A stretch of 64,000 nt of DNA from Candidatus Shapirobacteria bacterium (GCA_028710865.1 JAQTUF010000001.1:100409-164408); one strand, 5' to 3'; positions 18,491 through 27,733 are shown, counted from the stretch's first letter. Translations and numbers: made by a program. The notes: a model not told the origin generated them from the sequence alone.

Positions 18491-20257
18491 TTATTTTAAA
18501 ACTGCATAAATACGACGTTTGCCAGAACCGGCGGATTCTTCTTTGGTGATTTCAAATTTACCTAAAACACCAGTGTTTTCGACATGAGGACCTGTACAGA
18601 CTTCTTTGGAAAAATCACCAATGGTAAAAACCGAGACATTATCAGGATATTTATTACCAAAAAAAGCTAAAGCTCCAGATTTTGTGGCTTCAGTAAAAGA
18701 CATGATTTCTTTTTTGACTTCGATTTTTTTATTTATTTGTTGATTAACTAAATCAGTTATTTTTTTTATTTGATCATTAGTTAATTTTTCGTCATGAGAA
18801 AAATCAAAACGAAGACGTTCTGAAGTAATATTTGATCCTGACTGTTGAACATGATCACCCAAAATTTTTCGAAGCGCAGTGTGAAGTAAATGAGTAGTAG
18901 TGTGATACTTGGTAATGATTTCAGAATTATCTGCTAGTCCAGACTTGAATTTGCCAGCAGATAAAGTTTGCGACTGCTTAATATGGTCTTGTTTGGCTCG
19001 GTCAAATTCTTTTTTGTCTAATTTTAAATTATTTTTTTGTAATTCTTCTTCAATCATTTCAATTGGGAAACCAAAACTTTCATAAAGAGTAAAAGCTTCC
19101 CGACCAGAAATATTTTTTTGTCGAGAAATTAATTTATTTATTTCACTTAGTCCCCTATTTAAAGTTTTGCGAAATTTGTTTTCTTCAGCATCTAAAATAG
19201 ATAATATTTTTTCTTTATTTTGATTTAATTCAGGATAAACTCCGGCATAGTTATCTTGATTATCTAAAACAGCTTGAGCAATTATTTTAGTGAAATTAGT
19301 TTCAATCCCCAAAATTTTTCCTTGTCTAATACTACGTCGAATAAGACGACGTAAAACATAACCAGCCTCTTTATTACTTGGTTCGACTCCGTCGGCAATA
19401 ATGAAAACAGCGGATCGAATATGATCGGCAATAATACGAATTTGTTTGATGTAATTTTGATCAGAATATTTTTTACCAGAAATACTTTCAATTTTTTTGA
19501 TAATTGGTTGCCAAATACTAGTTAAATAATCATCAGTTAGACCACTAATGATGGCTAAATTACGTTCGACTCCGTAACCAGTATCAACATTTTTTTGAGA
19601 TAAAAGTTTATATTTACCGTCACCAGTTTTATCATATTGCATAAAAACGTCATTACCAATTTCAACAATTCTTTCTGTTTTACAACCAGTTTTAAAATCT
19701 ATTGGCTTGTCTTGATAATTAAGATCAATAAACATTTCAGTATCTGGACCACAGGGACCGACTGAACCAGCTGGGCCCCACCAATTATCTTTTTTAGGTA
19801 AATAATGAATATGATCTTTGGGAATGCCCTGACTTAACCAAAGATTATATGATTCAGTATCTTTTGGAGCATCTTTATCACCTTCAAAACAAGTAACATG
19901 AATTTGTTCTAATTTATAATTTAAATGTTTAGTTAAAAACTCAAAACTCCAAGGAATCATCTCTGATTTAAAATAATCACCAAGAGACCAGTTACCTAAC
20001 ATTTCAAAAAAAGTATGGTGAAATTTATCCCCAACTTCATCTATATCCCCTGTTCGAACACATTTTTGAACATTAACTAATCTTTTGCCTGATGTATGAG
20101 GTTGTCCTAAAAGATAGGGTACAAGTGGATGCATTCCAGCAGATATAAACAAAGTGGTGGAATCATTTTCTGGAACTAAATTACTAGAAGGGATTTCAAA
20201 ATGTTTTTTAGAAACGAAAAATTTGATGAATTTTTCCTTCAATTCTCTAGCTTTCAT
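18491..20257 (-). CDS. alaS: Alanyl-tRNA synthetase, truncated C-terminal form
   Basis: 588 aa against about 875 aa for the usual enzyme. The class II catalytic core (FEMLGNWSLGDYFK; GYGVERNLAIISGL) and tRNA-recognition helices are present. The editing domain keeps its zinc ligands, HTTTHLLH near residue 449 and CTGPH near 551. The protein ends 37 residues after that, so the DHHA1/C-Ala domain that normally helps grip the tRNA elbow is missing altogether. The ending (SGKRRIYAVLK) is clean and in frame, so it is a true short form and not a frameshift. The start ATG at 20257 is 7 nt after a TATAAT box. Confidence 0.95.
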   Translation of the reverse strand: MKARELKEKFIKFFVSKKHFEIPSSNLVPENDSTTLFISAGMHPLVPYLLGQPHTSGKRLVNVQKCVRTGDIDEVGDKFHHTFFEMLGNWSLGDYFKSEMIPWSFEFLTKHLNYKLEQIHVTCFEGDKDAPKDTESYNLWLSQGIPKDHIHYLPKKDNWWGPAGSVGPCGPDTEMFIDLNYQDKPIDFKTGCKTERIVEIGNDVFMQYDKTGDGKYKLLSQKNVDTGYGVERNLAIISGLTDDYLTSIWQPIIKKIESISGKKYSDQNYIKQIRIIADHIRSAVFIIADGVEPSNKEAGYVLRRLIRRSIRQGKILGIETNFTKIIAQAVLDNQDNYAGVYPELNQNKEKILSILDAEENKFRKTLNRGLSEINKLISRQKNISGREAFTLYESFGFPIEMIEEELQKNNLKLDKKEFDRAKQDHIKQSQTLSAGKFKSGLADNSEIITKYHTTTHLLHTALRKILGDHVQQSGSNITSERLRFDFSHDEKLTNDQIKKITDLVNQQINKKIEVKKEIMSFTEATKSGALAFFGNKYPDNVSVFTIGDFSKEVCTGPHVENTGVLGKFEITKEESAGSGKRRIYAVLK

Positions 20258-20264
20258 ACAGGAA

Positions 20265-20294
20265 ATTATACCAGCTATTTTTTGGATTTAACAA
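20265..20294 (-). promoter_or_regulatory. Promoter of alaS (leaderless type)
   Basis: TTGTTA (20289-20294), an 18-nt spacer and TATAAT (20265-20270) on the minus strand. Only 7 nt separate the -10 from the alaS ATG, so transcription should begin at or next to the start codon. Confidence 0.6.
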
Positions 20295-20616
20295 AAGTTT
20301 TTGGAATAGACCTTTTTTTGACAAAAACAATCTCTGACTTATTAGCTTTAGATCCTTCTGTTTTAGTCTCAAAAACTGGTTTTTTAATAAAAAAATTTTT
20401 AGACTTAGTTTTTGAACTGGATTTATTTTGATTACCAATTAGATTTTTGAAAAAATCTTCCAGTTTTTTTTGAAGGTCATTAAATATTTTACCTTTGTTT
20501 TGGCGATAAATAACAATGGCAATAATAGCTCCAACTATAGCACCTAAAACAATTCCAAAAATGAAACTGGAACTATTGTTAGTTTTACAATCACATTTAG
20601 GACAATCACAAGACAT
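20275..20616 (-). CDS. Small Cys-rich-N-terminus membrane protein (YtxH-like)
   Basis: 113 aa. It begins MSCDCPKCDCKTNN, with five cysteines within nine residues, which could bind metal or a cluster. A glycine-rich transmembrane helix follows (FIFGIVLGAIVGAIIAIVIY), then a basic helical cytoplasmic tail rich in Lys and Ser. This overall plan (Gly-rich TM helix plus basic tail) is that of YtxH-like proteins. It lies between alaS and a companion small membrane gene; its stop comes 18 bp before the alaS start and the -10 box of alaS falls within its spacer. Function is unknown. Confidence 0.65.
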   Translation of the reverse strand: MSCDCPKCDCKTNNSSSFIFGIVLGAIVGAIIAIVIYRQNKGKIFNDLQKKLEDFFKNLIGNQNKSSSKTKSKNFFIKKPVFETKTEGSKANKSEIVFVKKRSIPKTFVKSKK

Positions 20617-20868
20617 TTATTTTTTCTTTTTAAATAAACTATTGAAAAAGGAAACTCCATTTTTAAAACCATCAACAAATTCTGAAATAGAAGCCATAGG
20701 TTGAGCCACAGCATTGGTAATGGTTTTGGTATCATCCAAAATACGATCGGCTTTATGGAGAGTTAGTTTTAATTCTTTCAAAATTAAAACTAACCAAATG
20801 CCGGCAACGACAATGATGATTGTAATACAAGTAAGACTAGCTATAATAGCGATTTGAGTTATATCCAT
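20617..20868 (-). CDS. Small single-pass membrane protein
   Basis: 83 aa. One N-terminal transmembrane helix (ASLTCITIIIVVAGIWLVLIL) is followed by an amphipathic helical segment (LKLTLHKADRILDDTKTIT) and ends FNSLFKKKK. The plan is like DUF948 or YtxH-type proteins, but no motif fixes a family. The stop abuts the start of the downstream gene at 20616, so the pair is probably translated together. Function unknown. Confidence 0.65.
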   Translation of the reverse strand: MDITQIAIIASLTCITIIIVVAGIWLVLILKELKLTLHKADRILDDTKTITNAVAQPMASISEFVDGFKNGVSFFNSLFKKKK

Positions 20869-20893
20869 ATGATTAGTATAGACTATTTTGGAA

Positions 20894-21505
20894 TCAGGGC
20901 AAATAATTAATTACTTTTTCTTCAACAGTAGTCTTACCACTGGGTGATTTTGATTCAATAACTATATTATTATCGCCTGGATTTAAATTTATTTTCTTTT
21001 GAAAATTACCCTGATTATCAATCATAATTAAATCTTGATTGATTCTAATAGTGGATTCAGAATCAGTAATACCAGAAATATTAATAGTCTGACTAGAAGC
21101 GGTTGATTCAAGAGGCCAATTAATTTTTAATTTTGGGGGTTGATTGAATTTAATATATTCAAAAATTAAATAAAGTGAAAAAAGAATAATAACAACAGTA
21201 ATAGAAACCGTAAAAGTAAATTGAGGAGTAAAAGAAAAAAAACTGTTTTTTTTGGCTTTATTTTTTTTATTTTGATCAAAATCACGACGGAAAAGACAGA
21301 TAATATCTTCTCCATTTAGTCCCAAAAAATCGGCATAATCTTTGATAATCAAAGAACAATATGGTTCTTGAGGAAGATTGATAATATCTTCATCTTCAAT
21401 CGCTTTTAAACTTCTGATAGGGATTTTTAATTTTTTGGAAATTTCAGATAATTCCCAACATTTATCCAAGCGGGTAGTTTTAAGTAAAGATGAGGCACGA
21501 AACAT
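20894..21505 (-). CDS. RodZ-like helix-turn-helix membrane protein
   Basis: 203 aa. An N-terminal helix-turn-helix of the RodZ/YmfM type covers about 1-70: LLKTTRLDKCWELSEISKKL and SLKAIEDEDIINLPQEPYCS, with the family's typical PxxxYxRGFLRxYA region represented by LIIKDYADFLGLNGEDI. A transmembrane helix spans about 98-120. The exported C-terminus is a beta-sandwich of about 75 aa similar to bacterial Ig/glucodextranase-like modules (INISGITDSESTIRINQ). RodZ links MreB to the envelope in rods. No mreB is seen here, so a role in shape is only inferred. It lies 3 bp downstream of ftsK. Confidence 0.75.
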   Translation of the reverse strand: MFRASSLLKTTRLDKCWELSEISKKLKIPIRSLKAIEDEDIINLPQEPYCSLIIKDYADFLGLNGEDIICLFRRDFDQNKKNKAKKNSFFSFTPQFTFTVSITVVIILFSLYLIFEYIKFNQPPKLKINWPLESTASSQTINISGITDSESTIRINQDLIMIDNQGNFQKKINLNPGDNNIVIESKSPSGKTTVEEKVINYLP

Positions 21506-21508
21506 ATT

Positions 21509-23614
21509 TTAATTTTCAGAATCAGAAGTAGTATTGTGGGGAATTAAAATATCTCTAGCTTTGGCACCATTGGCCGGACCAACAATTCCAGCCTGTTCAA
21601 GTTGATCTAAAACTCGAGCGGCTCGAGCATAACCAAGTTTAAGACGGCGCTGCATTAAAGACGAAGAAGCTTTACCTAATTCTTGAACCAGTTTTACAGC
21701 ATCATCAAACATAGGATCACGATCCTCAATGGATTCACTAGTAGCAAAATTAGTTTTACCTGACCCATGACCATTGATGGGTTGATTTAAAATTTGCTCA
21801 TCATAATCAGTAGTTTTTTGGGTTTTGAGAAAATCTATTAAAGAATTGACTTCTTTGTCGGAAATAAAACAACCTTGAATACGGACTGGCTTAGCTAAAT
21901 CCGGTGGCATATAAAGCATATCTCCCCGACCGAGTAATTTTTCAGCTCCAGGAGTATCTAAAATAACCCGAGAATCAACTACTGAGGCAACAGCAAAAGA
22001 AATACGAGTAGGAATATTAGCTTTAATCAAACCAGTAATAACGTTAACTGAAGGGCGTTGAGTGGCTAAAATCAAATGAATACCAACAGCTCGGGCCATT
22101 TGAGCTAAACGACAAACATTATCTTCAACTTCTGAAGGAGAAAATAACATAATTTCAGCTAATTCATCAATAAAAATCAATATATAAGGCATGGATTGAA
22201 AACCAGAAAGGTTATTGTAAGCTTCAATATTTTTAGCACCAACTTCGGTAAAAGTTTTATAACGTCGTTCCATTTCAGAAACTGACCATTTTAGGGCAGA
22301 AATAACTTTTTCTGGTTCAACAATGACAGGAACTAAAAGATGAGGAATACCATTGTAGGGAGTAAGTTCAACTCGTTTTGGGTCAACCATAATCATCCGG
22401 ACTTCGTCTGGTGAGGCTCTAAAGAGAATACTAGCAATCCAGGAATTGATGCAAACTGATTTACCAGAACCGGTTTGACCAGCAATAAGGACGTGGGGCA
22501 TTTTGGCAATATCAGCAATCTTGGCATTACCGGCAACATCAAGGCCTAGGGGAACAATAATTTTATTTTTGACATTTTTCATGACATCTGACTCAATCAT
22601 TCTTCTAATTGGAACAACTTCTAAAGATCGATTAGGGACTTCAATTCCAACTAGAGATCGGCCAGGAATAGGAGCTTCAACCCGGATCATACCTCCTGGA
22701 GCAGCTAGAGCCATAGCTAAATCATTACTTAAACTCATAATTTTGGCTAATTTAGTACCTAAGGCAACTTCGAGAGCATATTGAGTAACTGAAGGACTAT
22801 CGTTAACTTCGGCAACCCTAGCAGTAATTCCAAATGAGTCTAAAGTTTGCTCTATAGTTTGAGCATTTTTACGAATATCTCCCCGATCAGCTTTAGCACC
22901 GGGAGTGTTGTCAAAAATACTAAGAGGTGGATATTCCCAAATTTGATTTCCAGAAGAACTTAGAGCTTTAGTGGGATATAAACTATCTGTTTTTAAAACT
23001 GGAGGAATATTGACGACATTGGGATCTTCTTTTTTATTTTCATGATGATCAAGCAAAGGAAGGTCTGATTGATAAAGATTATTCTTGGCAGCTTTTTCTT
23101 TGATTTTTTTAGCACTACCAATAGAATATTTTTTAATAAAATTGAAAATTTTAACAAAGAATTTAACGACTTGAGCAATGGAGGTGTCAAATAAAATAAC
23201 AAAACCAACAATGAAAATAAAAGTAAAAATTAAAACAGTGGCTACTTTCCCAAAAAGAGAAATAAATTGAGTAGAAAAGAATTGACCACTTAAACCTTGT
23301 TTAAACAACCCTAAAAAAGATAAAAACATCATTAAAAAACCAAGAAAAACATTTAGATCTTTTAGAGGAGATTTGATCTTGGCAAATAAAAAAGCAGCTA
23401 AAAATAAAAGAAGAGGGATTAAAATAGCTCCAAAGCCAAAATAACTGACTAAAATTTGATTGAGGCGAGTAGGAATAGGACCAGTCTGAAGAAAAGAAAA
23501 TATGGAAAGAACGGCTAAAATTAATAAAAATATAAAAAATATAGTGCGGACAGTCTCTGGTTTTAACCGTAAACTGGGGAGAACATGTTTCTTTTTGCGA
23601 CCACGTTTAGCCAT
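21509..23614 (-). CDS. ftsK: DNA translocase FtsK/SpoIIIE
   Basis: 701 aa. FtsK pumps DNA through the closing septum. The N-terminus has four to five transmembrane helices (about 20-165). A short linker leads to the motor domain, with Walker A in VLIAGQTGSGKSVCI and Walker B in YILIFIDELAEIM. The conserved DPKRVELTPYNGIPHLL segment and ATQRPSVNVITGLIKANIP are complete. A C-terminal winged-helix gamma domain is present (SSLMQRRLKLGYARAARVLD), the part that reads KOPS/SRS polarity sequences. The linker is short, as in SpoIIIE-type enzymes. A promoter 6 nt upstream (23621-23649) predicts a leaderless mRNA. It heads a probable ftsK-rodZ-like unit. Confidence 0.96.
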   Translation of the reverse strand: MAKRGRKKKHVLPSLRLKPETVRTIFFIFLLILAVLSIFSFLQTGPIPTRLNQILVSYFGFGAILIPLLLFLAAFLFAKIKSPLKDLNVFLGFLMMFLSFLGLFKQGLSGQFFSTQFISLFGKVATVLIFTFIFIVGFVILFDTSIAQVVKFFVKIFNFIKKYSIGSAKKIKEKAAKNNLYQSDLPLLDHHENKKEDPNVVNIPPVLKTDSLYPTKALSSSGNQIWEYPPLSIFDNTPGAKADRGDIRKNAQTIEQTLDSFGITARVAEVNDSPSVTQYALEVALGTKLAKIMSLSNDLAMALAAPGGMIRVEAPIPGRSLVGIEVPNRSLEVVPIRRMIESDVMKNVKNKIIVPLGLDVAGNAKIADIAKMPHVLIAGQTGSGKSVCINSWIASILFRASPDEVRMIMVDPKRVELTPYNGIPHLLVPVIVEPEKVISALKWSVSEMERRYKTFTEVGAKNIEAYNNLSGFQSMPYILIFIDELAEIMLFSPSEVEDNVCRLAQMARAVGIHLILATQRPSVNVITGLIKANIPTRISFAVASVVDSRVILDTPGAEKLLGRGDMLYMPPDLAKPVRIQGCFISDKEVNSLIDFLKTQKTTDYDEQILNQPINGHGSGKTNFATSESIEDRDPMFDDAVKLVQELGKASSSLMQRRLKLGYARAARVLDQLEQAGIVGPANGAKARDILIPHNTTSDSEN

Positions 23615-23620
23615 AAATAC

Positions 23621-23649
23621 AGTATATAGTATTTTCCCGCTAGTATTAA
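23621..23649 (-). promoter_or_regulatory. Promoter of ftsK (leaderless type)
   Basis: TTAATA (23644-23649), a 17-nt spacer and TATACT (23621-23626) on the minus strand, 6 nt before the ftsK ATG. Confidence 0.55.
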
Positions 23650-23653
23650 GTGT

Positions 23654-24880
23654 TTAAAGTGAATTTATGGAAATAATTTCACTTTTATCTTCGTTTCTCT
23701 TTTTAGATTCAACTCCCCCGTTTTCCAAACTTCTCTTACTGATGACCAATCTAGTAGGTATACCAATAAGGTCAGCATCGGCAAATTTAGCCCCAGCGGA
23801 AACATCATCTCGGTCGTCAAAAAGAACTTCAATATTTTTTTTGACTAGTTTTTGATAAAGATCTTCGGCTTGTTTTTTTATTTTGTCATCAAACAAATCT
23901 AGTCCGATTAAGTGTATTTGATAAGGAGCAATAGATTCTGGCCAGATGATACCTTTGTCGTCATGAAAAACTTCAACAATAGTACCCATAGTTCTTGATG
24001 GCCCAAATCCATAACAACCCATTTCAACAATTTTCTCCTTGCCATTTTTATCAGAATAATAAAAATTTAAAGCTTTAGAGAATTTAGTTCTTAATTTAAA
24101 AATATTACCGACTTCACTGGCTTTGACGGCTTTTAATTTTTGGTTACCACATTCTGGACAACCTTTTTGAATATCAATAATTTCCTTATTTACGGCAACT
24201 TGGCATTTTTCACAAAGATAAATAGTATCTTCACCACTGTCATTTAAAGTTTGAAATTCGTGAGAATATTGACTAAAAGCACCACCAGAGGCAAAAGTTA
24301 AAACAGTAATATCGCCTAATCCGAGCCGTTTGTAAATCTTGAAATAGGTTTTTTGGACAATTTCGTAATAACGATTTAGATCATCTTCGTCTGTGTGAAA
24401 AGAATATAAATCTTTCATGTTAAATTCACGACCTCGAAGTAAACCTGATTTGGCCCGAGCTTCATTTCTAAATTTATTTTGGATTTGATAGACAGCAACT
24501 GGTAAATCACGATAAGAAAAAAGGTATTTTTGAGCTAATGGAGTAACAACTTCTTCATGGGTTGGGTTTAATACTAAGTTAGTGTTTCCTTGACCTTTAA
24601 GATGAAAAAGTACTTCCATATTATTACGACCAGTAGTAACCCAACTTTCTTCTGAAGTCATAGCGGGCATTAAAATTTCTTGACCACCGATTTTATCCAT
24701 TTCCTCTCTAACAATATTTTGGATTTTAGTTAAAACACGTAGACCCAGAGGTAAATAATTATAGACACCAGAAATTTCTTTTTGAATAAAACCACCTTGG
24801 GTTAAAAGTTTGGCATTGACACAATCAGCATCTGAAGGAATAGATTTACTAGTTTTACCGAATAGTTGTGAATATCGCAT
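23654..24880 (-). CDS. proS: Prolyl-tRNA synthetase, compact form
   Basis: 408 aa. Class II motifs are visible: motif 2 region FRNEARAKSGLLRGREFNMKD and motif 3 CYGFGPSRTMGTI. The bacterial-type insertion (editing) domain of about 180 aa between motifs 2 and 3 is replaced by a short segment with two CxxC pairs (CEKCQ and CPECG), a possible zinc site. The C-terminal anticodon-binding domain is present (PYQIHLIGLDLFDDK; VLFDDRDDVSAGAKF). Cis-editing of mischarged Ala-tRNAPro is therefore not expected. A -10 box at 24886-24891 sits 5 nt before the ATG. Confidence 0.94.
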   Translation of the reverse strand: MRYSQLFGKTSKSIPSDADCVNAKLLTQGGFIQKEISGVYNYLPLGLRVLTKIQNIVREEMDKIGGQEILMPAMTSEESWVTTGRNNMEVLFHLKGQGNTNLVLNPTHEEVVTPLAQKYLFSYRDLPVAVYQIQNKFRNEARAKSGLLRGREFNMKDLYSFHTDEDDLNRYYEIVQKTYFKIYKRLGLGDITVLTFASGGAFSQYSHEFQTLNDSGEDTIYLCEKCQVAVNKEIIDIQKGCPECGNQKLKAVKASEVGNIFKLRTKFSKALNFYYSDKNGKEKIVEMGCYGFGPSRTMGTIVEVFHDDKGIIWPESIAPYQIHLIGLDLFDDKIKKQAEDLYQKLVKKNIEVLFDDRDDVSAGAKFADADLIGIPTRLVISKRSLENGGVESKKRNEDKSEIISINSL

Positions 24881-24885
24881 GAGTT

Positions 24886-24891
24886 ATTATA
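24886..24891 (-). promoter_or_regulatory. -10 box of proS (leaderless type)
   Basis: A perfect TATAAT on the minus strand lies 5 nt before the proS ATG; it falls just after the RNase J stop codon. No convincing -35 was found. Confidence 0.45.
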
Positions 24892-24898
24892 ACCCAAA

Positions 24899-26656
24899 TT
24901 ATACTTCGATAACTAAGGGTAAAACCATAGGTTGGCGGCCGGTTTTTTGTTTGATTATTTCTTCCATATGAGCCTGAATTTCTTCTCTAATAAAATCAAA
25001 ATTAGCTGGAACACTAGTAGTTTGGTTAAATTTATTAATAACTTCCTGTTTTAAATAATTAATAAGATCGGTGTTTTCTTTAACAAAAACAAAGCCTCGA
25101 CTCAAAATAACTGGATCTTTTTCCAATTTACCGGTTAATTTATTAACTAATAAAACCACTGAAAACATACCATCTTCGGCCAAAAGTTTGCGATCACGTA
25201 AAACAGTAGTCCCAACATCACCAATACCAAAACCATCAATTAAAATTTTTCTAATAGAAATATGAAAATTGGTATCAACAGAACCATTACCATGAAAAGT
25301 AGCTGAAGCATCAAAATCAGGCAAAATGACTTTATCTTCGGAATAACCTATTTTTTTGGCAATTGATTGATAACATTTTAGATGTCTAAAATTACCACCA
25401 ATAGGTAAAAGATATTTTGGTTTTAAAAGATTAATAAGTAGAGCATGCTCTTTTTGATAACCATGACCGGAAACATGAAGCTCTTCTTTTTCACCATAAA
25501 CCACTTCAGCACCCATTTTGGATAAAATATCGATCATAGTATAAATATTAGAAGTAGTTCCAGGAATATAATCTGGAGATGAAAAAATTACCTTATCACC
25601 GGATTTAATTTTAATTCGGTGTTTACCCATAACCATTTTACTGAGAGCCGAATCTGGCTGACCAGCAAAACCGGCAACTAAAAAGATAAGTTTATTTTCA
25701 GAAAAATTTTTAATTCGCTCGGGAGGAACAATATCATTATCATTTAGAGTTAAATAACCAAGATCTTTAGCAACTTTGATAGCTTTTTCGACAGAAAAAC
25801 CAACTACAACAACTTTTCGACCAGCACCTTTGGCATATTCGATAGCCTGTGACCAACGAATAATATTGCTAGAAATTGAAGTAACAAAAACACGACCTTT
25901 AGCAGAAACTATTTCATTTCTGAAATTTTCAGCAATAGAACTTTCTGATGGTGAATAACCTTCATGATCGGCACCTAAACTATCAGACATTAAAGCGACA
26001 ACATTACCTTCGCCAATTTTGGCAATATGTTGATAATCAGCTCCTTTACCATCTAGCGGAAAAAGATCAAATTTAAAATCACTCCCATGATAAAAAATAC
26101 CAATTGGGGTATTGATAGCAAAATGATAAGTGTCAGGAATGGAATGAGTGACTCGAACTGGATCAACCACGAAAGGTCCTTTGGTAATAGGGCGAGTTAG
26201 ATCGTCATAAATTTGAAGATTAGCTCTAATATTAACTTCTGCCAAACGAGATTCAATAAAGGCAGCAGCTAATTTCGGCGCAAAAACGGGAATATTTTGA
26301 CCTAAAATCGGCAAAATAAAGCGAATAGCCCCAATATGATCTTCGTGACCATGGGTAATAAAAATACCTAAAATTCGATCTTTTTTATCTTCTAAATAAT
26401 GAGTATCAGGTATTTGAAGATCAACACCAAAAGCATCTTCTTCGGGAAATCCAACCCCACAATCAACTATAATAATTTGGCTTTTAGAAACATCACCATT
26501 GGGAATATATTCATAAACGAACATATTTTGGGTAACATCACCAAAACCTCCAAGTGAACTAATACGAATTGAATCGTGATCAGATTTAAACTCTCTAACT
26601 TGGTTAGGAGCACCAATAAATTGGCTATTTTGTTTTGTAATATTTTTTTTAAACAT
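24899..26656 (-). CDS. rnj: Ribonuclease J
   Basis: 585 aa, the usual size. RNase J is a metallo-beta-lactamase/beta-CASP enzyme with 5'-3' exonuclease and endonuclease activity in mRNA decay and rRNA maturation. The metal-binding motif is in FITHGHEDHIGAIRF; further ligands are in VRVTHSIPDTYHF, and the beta-CASP motifs follow (SDSLGADHEGYSPSE; FVTSISSNIIRWSQA). The C-terminus has HVSGHGYQKEHALLINLLKP and a final dimerisation domain. It is separated from the Lon-like ATPase gene by 15 bp. In Bacillus, RNase J1 destroys the 3' cleavage product of the glmS ribozyme, so its presence here suits the ribozyme at 13833-13970. Confidence 0.95.
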   Translation of the reverse strand: MFKKNITKQNSQFIGAPNQVREFKSDHDSIRISSLGGFGDVTQNMFVYEYIPNGDVSKSQIIIVDCGVGFPEEDAFGVDLQIPDTHYLEDKKDRILGIFITHGHEDHIGAIRFILPILGQNIPVFAPKLAAAFIESRLAEVNIRANLQIYDDLTRPITKGPFVVDPVRVTHSIPDTYHFAINTPIGIFYHGSDFKFDLFPLDGKGADYQHIAKIGEGNVVALMSDSLGADHEGYSPSESSIAENFRNEIVSAKGRVFVTSISSNIIRWSQAIEYAKGAGRKVVVVGFSVEKAIKVAKDLGYLTLNDNDIVPPERIKNFSENKLIFLVAGFAGQPDSALSKMVMGKHRIKIKSGDKVIFSSPDYIPGTTSNIYTMIDILSKMGAEVVYGEKEELHVSGHGYQKEHALLINLLKPKYLLPIGGNFRHLKCYQSIAKKIGYSEDKVILPDFDASATFHGNGSVDTNFHISIRKILIDGFGIGDVGTTVLRDRKLLAEDGMFSVVLLVNKLTGKLEKDPVILSRGFVFVKENTDLINYLKQEVINKFNQTTSVPANFDFIREEIQAHMEEIIKQKTGRQPMVLPLVIEV

Positions 26657-26671
26657 AAATTTATTAATAAA

Positions 26672-27733
26672 TTACCACTGGGGTAAAAAAGTTTTAATAT
26701 TTGATTCGTCTAAAACTAACTGTTTTAGCTTTCCCTCAAAAATTAATTTAGCGGCTTTACGACATAATCCTTCAATATTGCGCTGTAAAGTACGAACACC
26801 GGCATCAAAGCCAAGGGGTCTAATAATTTGTTCCCAAATATTGGGAGAAATTTTAATTTCTTCTGACTTAAGACCTGATTCTGCCAAAGCTTTTGGGAAA
26901 ATATAATCACGGCCAATTGCGATTTTTTCTTCATCAGTATAAGAAGGCATTTGAATAATTTCGAGACGATCTAAAACAGCAGTGGCAATTCGAGAAGTAT
27001 TATTGCAGGTAGCACAGAAGATGGCCTGAGAAAGATCGACTGGGTAATCAAGATAATGATCAATAAACTGATGATTTTGTTCAGGGTCTAAAATTTCAAC
27101 TAAAACACCCATAATAGTATTAAGAGCATTGTCAGCCACCCGATCAATTTCATCAAGTAAAATAACTGGATTGCGACTTTTAACACTAATTAGTCCTTTA
27201 ATAATTTGACCTGGTTCAGAATTTGAATGAACTCGTGATTGACCTCGAAGATAAAGCGGGTCACCAAGACCACCAAAAGGAATCCGAATTAATTGACGGC
27301 CAAAAACATCAGCAATTGATTTGGCCATGGTGGTTTTACCAGTACCAACTAAGCCAGCAAAAAGTAGTATTGGAGCTTTAATGGGCCGATCTGGATGACG
27401 ACTCTTTTGTAGGGCCAATATAGAAACATATTCTAGAATTCTTTCTTTAATAGATTCCAAACCATAATGATTGGCATTTAATTTTTCTTTGGCAAATTGA
27501 AGATCCAAAATGTCTTGGGTCTGGGTAAACCAAGGAACACTGATTATATAATTAAGGTACTTGGAAGCAATTTGATAATTCTGCCAAAATGTTTGCTCGT
27601 TTTGAGAATTAATTGTCAATTGAGAAAAAATTTCATCAAGATTTTTTACCAAATTATCAGGTAATTTTACAGTTTCTATTTTCTTTTTTAAATTTTCAAT
27701 CGCCTGCGCGGTCGTTAAAACATCAGTATCCAT
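26672..27733 (-). CDS. Lon-type AAA+ ATPase lacking the protease domain
   Basis: 353 aa. The AAA+ module is of the Lon type: the N-terminal linker has LNYIISVPWFTQTQDILDLQ, close to the Lon YLxWLxxxPWxxxT stretch. Walker A is GLVGTGKTT (127-135; Lon usually GPPGVGKTS). The segment IPFGGLGDPLYLRGQSRVH matches the Lon sensor loop (SLGGxxDEAEIRGHRRTY). Walker B is ILLDEID at 191-197, and sensor and lid parts follow (LDRLEIIQMPSYTDEEK; AGVRTLQRNIEGLCRKAAK). The protein ends after the lid, so both the N-terminal substrate domain and the Ser-Lys protease domain are missing. Inference: an unfoldase or remodelling ATPase. It lies just upstream of rnj on the same strand. Confidence 0.85.
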   Translation of the reverse strand: MDTDVLTTAQAIENLKKKIETVKLPDNLVKNLDEIFSQLTINSQNEQTFWQNYQIASKYLNYIISVPWFTQTQDILDLQFAKEKLNANHYGLESIKERILEYVSILALQKSRHPDRPIKAPILLFAGLVGTGKTTMAKSIADVFGRQLIRIPFGGLGDPLYLRGQSRVHSNSEPGQIIKGLISVKSRNPVILLDEIDRVADNALNTIMGVLVEILDPEQNHQFIDHYLDYPVDLSQAIFCATCNNTSRIATAVLDRLEIIQMPSYTDEEKIAIGRDYIFPKALAESGLKSEEIKISPNIWEQIIRPLGFDAGVRTLQRNIEGLCRKAAKLIFEGKLKQLVLDESNIKTFLPQW

